NCBI GenBank assembly: GCA_963788125.1
Contig: CAWBFN010000001.1
Span: 1,798,001-1,862,000 of the forward strand
DNA from: Bog-473 sp963788125
GTDB lineage: Bacteria; Actinomycetota; Acidimicrobiia; Acidimicrobiales; RAAP-2
Direction of reading: 5' to 3'
Length of the DNA: 64,000 nucleotides
In this document: piece after piece, positions 52,390-61,227 of the stretch
Position numbering within the stretch: the first letter of the stretch is position 1
How the letters are laid out: every line of letters begins with the position of its first letter
The notes under the pieces: generated by a model
What the model was told of the DNA's origin: nothing
Databases searched by the model: none
Seen by the model: the letters and a program-made list of their open reading frames with translations, nothing else
Position numbers and translations under genes: made by a program

Positions 52390-53847
52390 GTGAGGCGGGC
52401 GGACGCCATCGTCGTGGGCTCGGGGCCGAATGGGCTTGCGGCCGCGTTGACCCTTGCCCGTGCCGGTCTGCTGGTGGACGTCGTCGAGGGTGCCGGGACC
52501 CCCGGGGGTGGATGCCGCACGCAGGAGCTGACGCTGCCCGGGTTCTCCCACGACGTCTGCTCGACGGTGCATCCCCTCCTCAGTGCCTCCCCGTTCTTCC
52601 GGGGTGTCGACCTCTCGAGGCACGGCGTCACCCTGCTCACGCCGCGTGTTGCGTTCGCCCACCCCCTCGACGGAGGTGACGCGGCGGTGGTGGGCACGGT
52701 TGCAGAGACCTCGGCACTACTCGGTGCGGATGCCGCGACCTACCTGCGGACGTTCTCCTCGCTGGTACGCGACGCCGATCGGATCCTGCCCAACTTTCTC
52801 GGTCCGCTGCGGTCGATACCCACCGACCCCCTCGCCACGGCCATCTTCGGGCTGAAGGGGCTGTCGTCCGCGCAGCGGCTGGCCAACCGATTCCACACCG
52901 ACGAGGCCAGGGCGATCGTCGCCGGATCGGCGGCGCACTCCATGCTCCCCTTCACCGCACCTCTGTCCGGAGCGTTCGGGCTGCTGTTCACCATGCTGGC
53001 GCACGCCCTCGGCTGGCCCGTGGTCGAAGGGGGAAGTGCCCGCATCGTCGACGCGTTGACGGCCGAGTTGGAGTCCTTCGATGGACGGATCGTCACCGGA
53101 CAGTGGGTACGCAGTCTGGAAGATCTGCCCTCGGCCCGTGCGGTCATCCTCGACGTCACGCCGCGTCAACTCGTCGAGATGGCTTCTGATCGGCTACCGG
53201 GCCGGTACCGCCGGGATCTCGAGCGTTTCCGCTACGGACCGGGAGTCTGCAAGGTCGACTGGGCCCTCGCAGGACCCGTCCCCTGGCAGGGAGAGCACTG
53301 TCGTGAGGCGGTGACGCTGCATGTGGGGGGCACCTTCGCCGAGGTCGCCCAGGGCGAAGCGGAGGTGGCCGCCGGGCGGCACCCCGACCGTCCCTTCTGC
53401 CTCGTCACACAGCCCTGTGTGGTGGATCCGTCACGGGCGCCCGCCGGACAGCACACGCTGTGGGCGTACTGCCACGTGCCCAACGGCTCGAACGTCGATA
53501 TGACTGAGCGCATGGAGGCACAGATCGAGCGATTCGCACCCGGCTTCCGGGACCTCATCCTGGCCCGCGTCACCACCACCGCGGTGGAGGCCGAGCAGCA
53601 CAACCCGAGCTACGTGGGGGGCGACATCGGCGGCGGAGCAGCCACCTTGGTGCAGACGGTCTTCCGGCCCACCGCCCGGTGGAACCCCTACCGAACGGGG
53701 ATCAAGGGCGTCTACCTCTGCTCGGCCTCCACTCCCCCGGGCGGTGGGGTCCACGGCATGTGCGGTCAAGGAGCGGCGCGCACCGCGCTCCACGATCTCG
53801 GCCGCCCGGTCGACCGAGTGGCGGTCCTCAACGCCGATAACACGTGA
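52390..53847 (+). CDS. CrtI/phytoene-desaturase-like FAD oxidoreductase
   Basis: A 485-residue FAD protein: dinucleotide-binding AIVVGSGPNGLAAALTLARAG at the N-terminus, PGGGCRTQELTLPGFSHDVCS, and a C-terminal FAD segment IKGVYLCSASTPPGGGVHGMCGQ, in which the usual LVGAxTHPGGG pattern is recognisable. It belongs to the NAD(P)/FAD-dependent phytoene desaturase/retinol saturase group; substrate unknown. GTG 52390 follows the MBL gene by 7 bp, and its stop overlaps the next start (GTGA). Confidence 0.85.
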   Translation: MRRADAIVVGSGPNGLAAALTLARAGLLVDVVEGAGTPGGGCRTQELTLPGFSHDVCSTVHPLLSASPFFRGVDLSRHGVTLLTPRVAFAHPLDGGDAAVVGTVAETSALLGADAATYLRTFSSLVRDADRILPNFLGPLRSIPTDPLATAIFGLKGLSSAQRLANRFHTDEARAIVAGSAAHSMLPFTAPLSGAFGLLFTMLAHALGWPVVEGGSARIVDALTAELESFDGRIVTGQWVRSLEDLPSARAVILDVTPRQLVEMASDRLPGRYRRDLERFRYGPGVCKVDWALAGPVPWQGEHCREAVTLHVGGTFAEVAQGEAEVAAGRHPDRPFCLVTQPCVVDPSRAPAGQHTLWAYCHVPNGSNVDMTERMEAQIERFAPGFRDLILARVTTTAVEAEQHNPSYVGGDIGGGAATLVQTVFRPTARWNPYRTGIKGVYLCSASTPPGGGVHGMCGQGAARTALHDLGRPVDRVAVLNADNT

Positions 53848-56342
53848 CCGGTTCGACCCTCCGGTTCATCTGGTACCGGTTCCGGGCCACGTTCGGGCAG
53901 CGGTGGGGCGGCCTGTTGGCGGTGGTGCTCCTCACCGGGCTGCTCGGTGGGATCTCCATGGGGGCCATCGCGGCCGCCCGGTCGACCGAGTCGTCCCCCG
54001 GCGACTTCGCCGCCAGCACCAACACCCCGGACCTCTTCCTGCTCGACGGGTTCTACAACCCGGGCATAGGGCTCAACTCGGGCTACAACCCCGCCCTGCT
54101 CCGCAAGATCGCCCGTATACCCCACGTTGAGAGGGTGGAGTCCTTGGTTGGGATTAACGCCGGTCCGGTAGGGAAGAACGACGAGCCACTCCCCGTCTCG
54201 GAGGGAGTGGGGGCGAACGGCAGCGTGGACGGGCTGGGTTTCAAAGAGGATCGGGTCGTCGTGGCCCACGGCCGGCTGGCCAATCCGAAGAAGGCCGACG
54301 AGTTCGTGCTGGACACGGCCACGGCGCGAGCCTTCGGCTACCACCTTGGTGAGACCGTGACCATCGGCTGGTTCGGCAACACCCAGGCGGTGTCGCCCAC
54401 CTTCAAAGTCCCCCGCGACCAGGAAATCCGGGCAAAGCTGGTCGGGGTCGGGGCGGTCGACGTGGATGCGTTGTTCAACGACCAGGACAGCGCCAGCAGC
54501 GGAACGATCGAGCTGTTCACCCCGGCCTTCAGCCGTCACCTTCTCGAGTGCTGTAGCAACGACATGGAGAGCGCGCTCACCCTCGACGGCGGGTTCACCA
54601 GCCCGTACTACGCCCAGGTGGAGTCCGACGTCCGCCAGCTGCTCCCCCGGGGTCTACCGTTCACCTACGTCCAGTCCTCCGACTTCGAGGCGCGGGCGGA
54701 ACGCACGCTGCGGCCCGAGTCGATCGCGCTGGGCGTCTTCGGCGGGATCGCCGGGTTGGCCACCCTCCTGATCGCCGGACAGGTGATCGGGCGCCGGATC
54801 CGCCTGGCGGCGGACGACCTCAGCGTCTTGCGCGCCCTGGGCGCGGATCCGGCGATGACCATCGGCGACGGGTTGATCGGCACCCTGGGCGCCGTGCTGG
54901 TCGGCTCGCTGCTGGCCGGGGCGGTGGCCGTCGGCCTCTCCCCCTTCGCACCACTGGGCCCCATTCACCCCCTTCTCCCCTTCGCCTTCCGCATCGACTG
55001 GACGGTGGTCGGCCTCGGCGTCGCAACTCTGGCGCTCTGCCTCGGATCGCTGGCGACGGTCGTGGCCTACCGGGCCGCGCCCCATCGGGTGGCCACCCGG
55101 CTGGTACCCGAGCGTGGGTCGGGGGTGACGCGCACCGCCGCGGCGGCGGGCCTGCCGCCGGCCGCGATCACTGGGATTCGGTTCGCGCTCGAGCCGGGCG
55201 TGGGACGGAACGCCGTCCCGGTGCGCTCGGCCATCTTCGGTGCGGTGCTGGCGGTGGTGGTGGTCGTCGCCACCATCACCTTCGGCTCGAGTATGGGTAC
55301 CCTCGTCTCGCACCCCGCGCTCTACGGCTGGAACTGGACGTACGAGATCGACGGCGGCGGCGGGTTGGGTGACGTCCCCGGGGCTCCGGTGGCCAAGCTC
55401 CTGGCGTCCGACCGTTACGTGGCCGGCTGGACGGGCGTGTACTTCTCGACCCTGCCGATCGACGGGCTCGACGTGCCCGTCATGGGGGGCAGCCCGAATG
55501 CGCCGGTAGGTCCGCCCCTTCTCTCCGGGCACGCCTTCGCCGGGACCGGCCAGGTCGTGCTCGGCGCGGCCACGTTGGCCCAGCTCCACAAGAAGGTCGG
55601 CGACACCGTCGAAGTGGGCGGCCCAGGGTCGAAGTCCACGACGCTGACCATCGTCGGGACGGCGACGATGCCGTCGATCGGCGTCGCCGGATCCTCCCAC
55701 CTGGAGATGGGGACCGGCGCGCTGCTCTCCTACACCCTCATCTCCCCCGGAGCTCGCAACGTCTTCGACGTGCCGATCGCAGGTCCCAACGCCATCCTCG
55801 TCCGCATGAAGACCGGTGCGAACCCGACGGCGGCACGTGCCTCCTTGCAGTCGATCGTCGACAAGAACCCACAGATACAGGGCGACGGCGGGGAGCTGCT
55901 CGGCGTCGAGCGACCCGCCGAGATCCTCAACTACCGCACGCTCGGGAGGACTCCGACCCTGCTCGGCGCCGCACTGGCGGCGGGAGCGGTGGTGGCCCTC
56001 GGCCTGACGCTGATCACCTCGGTCCGCCGGCGGCGCACGGACCTGGCTCTCCTCAAGACGCTGGGCTTCACCAAATGGCAGTTGGCGTCCACCATCGCGT
56101 GGCAGGCCAGCATCGCTGTCGGCATCGGCTGTGTGATCGGCATACCCCTGGGCATTGCGCTCGGTCGGTCCCTCTGGGATCTCTTCGTGCACGAGATCAG
56201 CGCGGTCCCCGATCCGACGATCCCCGGCCTTTCGATACTTCTCATCGCGGCGGCGGCGATCGTCCTGGCCAACGTGGTGGCCGCCGTCCCGGGCCGCATC
56301 GCCGCCCGCACGCCGGCGGCGCGGCTGCTCCGGACCGAGTAA
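53844..56342 (+). CDS. ABC transporter permease, FtsX/MacB-like, no ATPase adjacent
   Basis: An 832-residue permease: N-terminal helix (GGLLAVVLLTGLLGGISMGA), an extracytoplasmic core of about 240 residues, three helices near 290-410, a second core, and a C-terminal permease block near 700-830 with SVRRRRTDLALLKTLGFTKWQL. GTG 53844 overlaps the oxidoreductase stop (GTGA), a strong sign of co-translation. The nearest lone ATPase is at 48266-48970 across the divergent promoter. Substrate unknown. Confidence 0.87.
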   Translation: MTGSTLRFIWYRFRATFGQRWGGLLAVVLLTGLLGGISMGAIAAARSTESSPGDFAASTNTPDLFLLDGFYNPGIGLNSGYNPALLRKIARIPHVERVESLVGINAGPVGKNDEPLPVSEGVGANGSVDGLGFKEDRVVVAHGRLANPKKADEFVLDTATARAFGYHLGETVTIGWFGNTQAVSPTFKVPRDQEIRAKLVGVGAVDVDALFNDQDSASSGTIELFTPAFSRHLLECCSNDMESALTLDGGFTSPYYAQVESDVRQLLPRGLPFTYVQSSDFEARAERTLRPESIALGVFGGIAGLATLLIAGQVIGRRIRLAADDLSVLRALGADPAMTIGDGLIGTLGAVLVGSLLAGAVAVGLSPFAPLGPIHPLLPFAFRIDWTVVGLGVATLALCLGSLATVVAYRAAPHRVATRLVPERGSGVTRTAAAAGLPPAAITGIRFALEPGVGRNAVPVRSAIFGAVLAVVVVVATITFGSSMGTLVSHPALYGWNWTYEIDGGGGLGDVPGAPVAKLLASDRYVAGWTGVYFSTLPIDGLDVPVMGGSPNAPVGPPLLSGHAFAGTGQVVLGAATLAQLHKKVGDTVEVGGPGSKSTTLTIVGTATMPSIGVAGSSHLEMGTGALLSYTLISPGARNVFDVPIAGPNAILVRMKTGANPTAARASLQSIVDKNPQIQGDGGELLGVERPAEILNYRTLGRTPTLLGAALAAGAVVALGLTLITSVRRRRTDLALLKTLGFTKWQLASTIAWQASIAVGIGCVIGIPLGIALGRSLWDLFVHEISAVPDPTIPGLSILLIAAAAIVLANVVAAVPGRIAARTPAARLLRTE

Positions 56343-56356
56343 CGCCTCCCACGTCG

Positions 56357-56362
56357 TAGCAT
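56357..56362 (+). promoter_or_regulatory. -10 element of cydD
   Basis: TAGCAT, 8 nt before the GTG at 56371, within the 28-bp gap after the permease stop; indicates a separate leaderless transcript. Confidence 0.35.
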
Positions 56363-56370
56363 CGCCCCCC

Positions 56371-58155
56371 GTGCACGTTCGGCGCCCTGCCCCGGCCCCG
56401 TCGACCGTCGCCGAGCGGCCCGATAGGAAGCGGGGGCCCTCCACCTGCGAAGATGCACCCATCGCCTCCTCGACACGCCCCCGTCTCGTCCCGCCCGAAC
56501 TGGCGGCGCGAATGCCCGCCACCCGAGCCGCCGCCGTATCGGCGCTGCTCATCGGGGCCCTCACGGCCGTGGCCATCGTCGTCCAGGCGGTGGCGCTGTC
56601 CACGGTCATCGCCCGTTCGCTGCTGCATCACGACTCGCTGTCCGAGGTGCTCCCCGAGCTGATCGCCGTGGCGCTGGCCGTGGCGGCGCGAGCGGCGCTG
56701 GCCCTGATCGGTGAGCGCATGGCGCAGCGCACGGCGGAGTCGGTCGTCACCACCCTGAGGGGCCAGCTCCTGGGAAAGGTCTTCTCCCTCGGTCCGAGCT
56801 GGCTCTCCGGTGAACGGCCGGGCGAGCTCTCGCTCACCGCCACGCGCGGGCTGCGCTCGCTCGACGCCTACTTCACCCGGTACCTCCCCCAAGCGGCAAC
56901 GGCCATCGTCGTGCCGGTCGTGCTCCTGGTCTGGGTGGCCACGCAGGACTGGCTCTCACTGGTCATCATCGTGGCGCTGGTCGTCGCCGTCCCGGTCACC
57001 ATGATCCACTTCGGGCGCGAAGCGACCCGGCGCACCGAGCGACAGTGGCGTCGCCTCGGGTCCCTGGCCGGGCGCTTCCTTCAGCTCATCGAGGGCCTGC
57101 CCACCTTACGGGCCTTCGGCCGCGACGGGCACGGCCGCCGCGAGGTGGTCGAGTCCGCCGAAGGAGTCCGTGTGGCCACGATGCGCACGCTGCGGGTGGC
57201 CTTCCTCTCCGCCCTCTCCATGGATCTGATCGCCGGGTTCGGCGTCGGGTTCGTCGCCATGGCGCTGGGTCTGCGCCTGCTGTGGGGCGAGCTCGGCGTG
57301 CAGACGGCCATGGCCGTGCTGCTGGTTGCGCCCGAGATCTTCATCCCCCTCCGCCGGGCGGGGGCCGAGTTCCATGCCAGCACCGAGGGCCAGGCGGCCG
57401 CCGCCCGCGTGCTCGAGGTGCTGGCCCTCACCACTCCCGCCGCGCCCAGTGAACCGGTCCCCCAACCCATCGCCACTTCCGCAGGGGCGATCGATCTTCG
57501 CGTCGAGGGTCTACGGGTCGAGTACACCAACCGCTCCACGCCCGCGCTCGACGGGTTCCGCCTCCACGCGGCACCCGGCGCGCGGATCGCCCTCGTCGGG
57601 CCCTCGGGATCGGGCAAATCGTCCGTGCTGGCCACGCTGCTCGGGTTCGTGCAGCCCAGCGCCGGCACGCTGTCGATCAACGGGAGGCCGTCGTCGCAGT
57701 TCACCCTGGCGCAGTGGCGGGCACACTTTGCATGGCTACCCCAGCGGCCCTATCTCTTCACCACCACACTGGCCGAGAACCTGCGCCTGGGGGCACCGGA
57801 TGCCACCGGCGACGCCCTCGAACGGGTCAGCCGGGCGGTCGGACTCGACCGGCTCGTCGCCCATCTGCCGGCGGGCCTCGAGACACCACTCGGCCAGGAC
57901 GGCCTCACCCTCAGTGCGGGCGAGCGCCAGCGGGTGGCCCTGGCCCGGGCCCTGCTGAGCCCCGCTCCGGTCCTCCTACTCGATGAGCCGACGGCGTCGC
58001 TCGATCCTGCCACCGCATCCCGGATCGCCGAGGCCATGACGCCCTGGCTGGCTGGGCGCACCGTCATCGTGGCCGCGCACGAGCCGTTGCTCCTACCCCA
58101 CTTCGACGCCGTGCTCGACATCGCGTCGGCGTCGCTGACGGCGGTCACTCCATGA
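56371..58155 (+). CDS. cydD: Thiol reductant ABC exporter subunit CydD
   Basis: A 594-residue half-transporter: six helices in residues 45-340 (including MAQRTAESVVTTLRGQLLGK and EVFIPL-like EIFIPLRRAGAEFHAS), then the ATPase with Walker A GPSGSGKSS, signature LSAGERQRVALARAL and Walker B LLLDEPTASLDP. With CydC it exports glutathione/cysteine-type thiols needed to assemble cytochrome bd. GTG 56371 gives a long basic N-terminus; ATG 56512 is an alternative. cydAB are not in the window. Confidence 0.9.
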   Translation: MHVRRPAPAPSTVAERPDRKRGPSTCEDAPIASSTRPRLVPPELAARMPATRAAAVSALLIGALTAVAIVVQAVALSTVIARSLLHHDSLSEVLPELIAVALAVAARAALALIGERMAQRTAESVVTTLRGQLLGKVFSLGPSWLSGERPGELSLTATRGLRSLDAYFTRYLPQAATAIVVPVVLLVWVATQDWLSLVIIVALVVAVPVTMIHFGREATRRTERQWRRLGSLAGRFLQLIEGLPTLRAFGRDGHGRREVVESAEGVRVATMRTLRVAFLSALSMDLIAGFGVGFVAMALGLRLLWGELGVQTAMAVLLVAPEIFIPLRRAGAEFHASTEGQAAAARVLEVLALTTPAAPSEPVPQPIATSAGAIDLRVEGLRVEYTNRSTPALDGFRLHAAPGARIALVGPSGSGKSSVLATLLGFVQPSAGTLSINGRPSSQFTLAQWRAHFAWLPQRPYLFTTTLAENLRLGAPDATGDALERVSRAVGLDRLVAHLPAGLETPLGQDGLTLSAGERQRVALARALLSPAPVLLLDEPTASLDPATASRIAEAMTPWLAGRTVIVAAHEPLLLPHFDAVLDIASASLTAVTP

Positions 58156-59801
58156 GCACCATCCGACGAATGCTGGCCGAGCCCGGCACACCCTACGGAA
58201 GGCTGGCCGTCGCGGGCCTCCTCGGCCTGGCCTCGGCGGCGGCCACCATCGGCCTGTTTGCCGGGTCGGGCTACGTCATCGGACGCGCCGCCTTCCGGCC
58301 CGGACTGGGCTCGCTCGTGGGGGTGCTGGCCGCAGTGGAGGTCCTGGCCTTCCTGCGGGGACCCCTCCGCTACGCCGAGCGGCTGGTCGGCCACGACGCC
58401 GCCCTGCGTTCGCTGGCGCACTGGCGCGTGTGGCTCTACGACTGCCTCACCCCGCGCGTCCCGGCCGCACTGTCGGGCTGGCGCAGCGGGGACCTGCTCA
58501 CCCGGGCCATCGACGACGTGGACACCCTGCAGGACCTCTACCTGCGCACACTGCTCCCCGTCGTCGTCGCACTGGCCGCCGCCGTCCTGGGGACAGTGGT
58601 CGTGGGAGTCGTCCTCCCGGCGGGCGCCCTCGCGCTCGGGGTTCCCCTGATCGTCGCCTGCATCGTCCCTCCCCTGGTCGTGTGGAGGCGGACCGGAGGC
58701 GACGAGGCCGCCGCACTGGGCGGCGCGCTCTCGGCCCACGTCGTGGACGCCATCCATGGGGCTCCGGAGTTGCTCGCCTTCGGCGCCGACGTCGCCATGC
58801 TCGACCGGCTGGAGACGATGAGCCGCCGGGCCGATGTCCTCGAGCGCCGCCAGGCGCGCGCTGGTGCACTGGCGACACTGCTCACCCAGCTGTGCCTGGC
58901 CGCGGCGCTCGTGGCGGTCTCGGCGGTGACGGTCGACGCGGTGCACGCCCATCACCTGGACCCGGTGATGGTGGCGGTGCTGCCTCTGGCGGCGCTCGCC
59001 ACCTTCGAACCGGTCGGTGGCATCGCGGTCGCCGCCGCTCGGTCACGGTCAGTCAGCGCCGCGGCCCGCCGGCTGCTTGCCCTCGACGCGGTTCCGGCCC
59101 CGGTCACCGACCCCCCGTCGGTCACCCATCTCGAGCCCGGCACCCCCGAGGTCTGCTTCTCGGAGGCGTCGCTGCGCTATGCGCCCGAGTTTCCCCGCGC
59201 CCTCGACAAGGTGACGCTACGGCTGGCGCCCGGAGCACGGGTCGCCGTCACCGGTTCGAGCGGGGCGGGAAAGTCGAGCCTGGTCAGCGCGCTCCTTCGC
59301 TTCTGGCCCCTCGAGGCAGGGGACGTGACGCTGAACGGGGTCCCGATCGACCACATGGCGCAGGCAGAGGTCCGGGAGGCCTGCGCTCTCGTGGACCAGA
59401 GGGCCCAGCTGTTCGCCGGGAGTGTGCGCACCAACGTGACGCTGGGTCGCCCCGACGCCACGGACCACCAGGTGGCGGCGGCTCTCGATGCGGCCCAGCT
59501 CGGCGCCTGGGTGGCCACCCTCCCCGCCGGCCTCGATACGCCCGTCGGCGAGGAGGGGGTGACCCTCTCGGGGGGTGAGCGGCGGCGCCTGGCGGTGGCC
59601 CGGGCGCTGCTCGCCGGCGGTCAGCTGCTGGTGCTCGACGAGCCCACCAGCGGGCTCGACGTGCTCGTCGCCGACCATCTGATCGACGACGTGCTGGCGG
59701 CGGCGGGCGAGCGCAGCGTTCTGCTCATCACCCACCGGGCCGACGAAGCCGAACGGTGCGAGTCCATCGTCACCCTCGAGGAAGGACGGGTCGTCTCATG
59801 A
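58152..59801 (+). CDS. cydC: Thiol reductant ABC exporter subunit CydC
   Basis: A 549-residue half-transporter: helices to about 290 (GLFAGSGYVIGRAAFRPGLG, FLRGPLRYAERLVGHDAALR are CydC hallmarks), Walker A GSSGAGKSS, signature LSGGERRRLAVARAL, Walker B VLDEPTSGLD. Its ATG overlaps the cydD stop (ATGA) and its stop overlaps the ppk2 start, so three genes are coupled. Confidence 0.92.
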   Translation: MSTIRRMLAEPGTPYGRLAVAGLLGLASAAATIGLFAGSGYVIGRAAFRPGLGSLVGVLAAVEVLAFLRGPLRYAERLVGHDAALRSLAHWRVWLYDCLTPRVPAALSGWRSGDLLTRAIDDVDTLQDLYLRTLLPVVVALAAAVLGTVVVGVVLPAGALALGVPLIVACIVPPLVVWRRTGGDEAAALGGALSAHVVDAIHGAPELLAFGADVAMLDRLETMSRRADVLERRQARAGALATLLTQLCLAAALVAVSAVTVDAVHAHHLDPVMVAVLPLAALATFEPVGGIAVAAARSRSVSAAARRLLALDAVPAPVTDPPSVTHLEPGTPEVCFSEASLRYAPEFPRALDKVTLRLAPGARVAVTGSSGAGKSSLVSALLRFWPLEAGDVTLNGVPIDHMAQAEVREACALVDQRAQLFAGSVRTNVTLGRPDATDHQVAAALDAAQLGAWVATLPAGLDTPVGEEGVTLSGGERRRLAVARALLAGGQLLVLDEPTSGLDVLVADHLIDDVLAAAGERSVLLITHRADEAERCESIVTLEEGRVVS

Positions 59802-60574
59802 AGGCACGGGACTACGAGGTGGAGCTGGAACGGCTGCAGATAGAGCTGGCCAAGCTGCAGCACTGGGTGCAGGAAACGGGGGCCCGCGTCGTCGTCCTCT
59901 TCGAGGGCCGCGACGCCGCCGGGAAGGGTGGTGCCATCAAACGCATCACCGAACGCATGAACCCGCGGGTGTGCCGGGTCGTCGCGCTCGCCGCGCCCAA
60001 CGAACACGAGCGGACACAGTGGTACTTCCAGCGCTACGTGGCCAACCTCCCCTCGGCCGGCCAGATCGTCCTGTTCGACCGGTCCTGGTACAACCGCGCC
60101 GGCGTCGAGAGGGTCATGGGGTTCTGCACCGAGGAGGAGCTCCAGGAGTTCCTCCGCTCGTGTCCCGAGTTCGAGAGGATGCTGATCCGCTCGGGCATCC
60201 AACTGGTCAAGTACTGGTTCTCGGTCAGCGACGAGGAGCAGGAGCGGCGACTGCACTCCCGACTGGAGGACCCCACGAGACGATGGAAGCTGTCGCCCAT
60301 GGATCTCGAAGCGCGCCTGCGCTGGGTCGAGTACTCGAAGGCGAAGGACGAGATGTTCACGTACACCGACACAAAGCAGTCGCCGTGGTTCGTGGTCCCG
60401 TCCGACGACAAGCGGGCGGCTCGACTCAACTGCATCCACCACCTGCTGAGCGTCATCCCCTACGCCGACCACGACCCCCCGATGCCCGGCGACCTCACGC
60501 CGCGCCCGGCCGCCGCGGGCTACGTGCGGCCTCCCATAGAGGACCAGACCTACGTCCCGCCGGTCTACTCCTGA
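59798..60574 (+). CDS. ppk2: Polyphosphate kinase 2 (PPK2)
   Basis: A 258-residue PPK2: Walker A GRDAAGKGG at 37-45, Walker B FDRSWYNRAGVE with Asp94, and the lid region EDPTRRWKLSPMDLEAR. It uses polyphosphate to phosphorylate nucleotides (class I: ADP or GDP). The ATGA overlap with cydC is unusual and suggests co-expression with the CydDC exporter, perhaps linking energy reserve and respiratory state (inference). Confidence 0.93.
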   Translation: MKARDYEVELERLQIELAKLQHWVQETGARVVVLFEGRDAAGKGGAIKRITERMNPRVCRVVALAAPNEHERTQWYFQRYVANLPSAGQIVLFDRSWYNRAGVERVMGFCTEEELQEFLRSCPEFERMLIRSGIQLVKYWFSVSDEEQERRLHSRLEDPTRRWKLSPMDLEARLRWVEYSKAKDEMFTYTDTKQSPWFVVPSDDKRAARLNCIHHLLSVIPYADHDPPMPGDLTPRPAAAGYVRPPIEDQTYVPPVYS

Positions 60575-60608
60575 CGGTCGCGCTACTGCTCCGCGCGACT
60601 CCTGAGCT

Positions 60609-61211
60609 CTACTCCTGACGGCCGGGCGTCACCTCGTTGAATCCGTGCAGCACCGGCCTGCCGTCGCCCCAACCGATGCGGGTGACCGATCCCGTCAGCA
60701 GGTGGAGTCGCCATGAGAGTTCGGCGCCCATACCCAACGCCCAGGCCACCGCCAGCTTGATCGGGGTGACGTGGCTGACCACCACCACGTCGCCGTCGGG
60801 CGCACGGGCGCCGGCCCCCGGGGAGGCGAAGAGCGCCTCGCACGCCGCGGCCACACGGGCGTCGACCTCGGTGAGGGCCTCCCCCCCGGGCGGGCGAAAG
60901 TCCGGGTCGCGCCGCCACTCCTGCCACACCTCCGCGGGGACGTCGCCCAAGGGCTGGCACTCGTACTCGCCGTAGTCGATCTCGACCCAGCGATCGTCCA
61001 CCTCCACCGCCACGGGGAGGCCGAGGAGCGCGGCGGACTCCCGTGCCCGGGCGAGTGGGCTGCTCTGGAGCTCGTGGACCGGGGCACGCAACAGCTGGCG
61101 CACGGCGACCGCCTGGGCCACACCCCTCTCGGTCAGGTCCGCATCGGTCCGTCCGAGGAGGAGGCCCCTCGCGTTGGCTTCCGACTCGCCGTGCCTGACC
61201 AGGATCAACAT
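60609..61211 (-). CDS. Histidine phosphatase (phosphoglycerate-mutase-like)
   Basis: A 200-residue enzyme with the catalytic RHGE motif (LVRHGESEANARG, His7), acid residue in DDRWVEIDYGEYE and second histidine in VVVVSHVTPIK. Family members dephosphorylate sugars, lipids or cofactors; the exact substrate is unknown. Convergent with ppk2 and co-directional with the zinc-ribbon and NUDIX genes. Confidence 0.9.
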   Translation of the reverse strand: MLILVRHGESEANARGLLLGRTDADLTERGVAQAVAVRQLLRAPVHELQSSPLARARESAALLGLPVAVEVDDRWVEIDYGEYECQPLGDVPAEVWQEWRRDPDFRPPGGEALTEVDARVAAACEALFASPGAGARAPDGDVVVVSHVTPIKLAVAWALGMGAELSWRLHLLTGSVTRIGWGDGRPVLHGFNEVTPGRQE

Positions 61212-61227
61212 CGGAGCTCAGGATCGC

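Noticed and set aside
54654..56609. 651-codon minus-strand frame
   Set aside because: Antisense to the FtsX permease; very rich in Arg, Asp and Gly with no hydrophobic core.
60562..60623. Short direct repeat containing CTACTCCTGACGG
   Set aside because: One copy is the ppk2 end and the other the end of the convergent phosphatase gene; short and probably coincidental.
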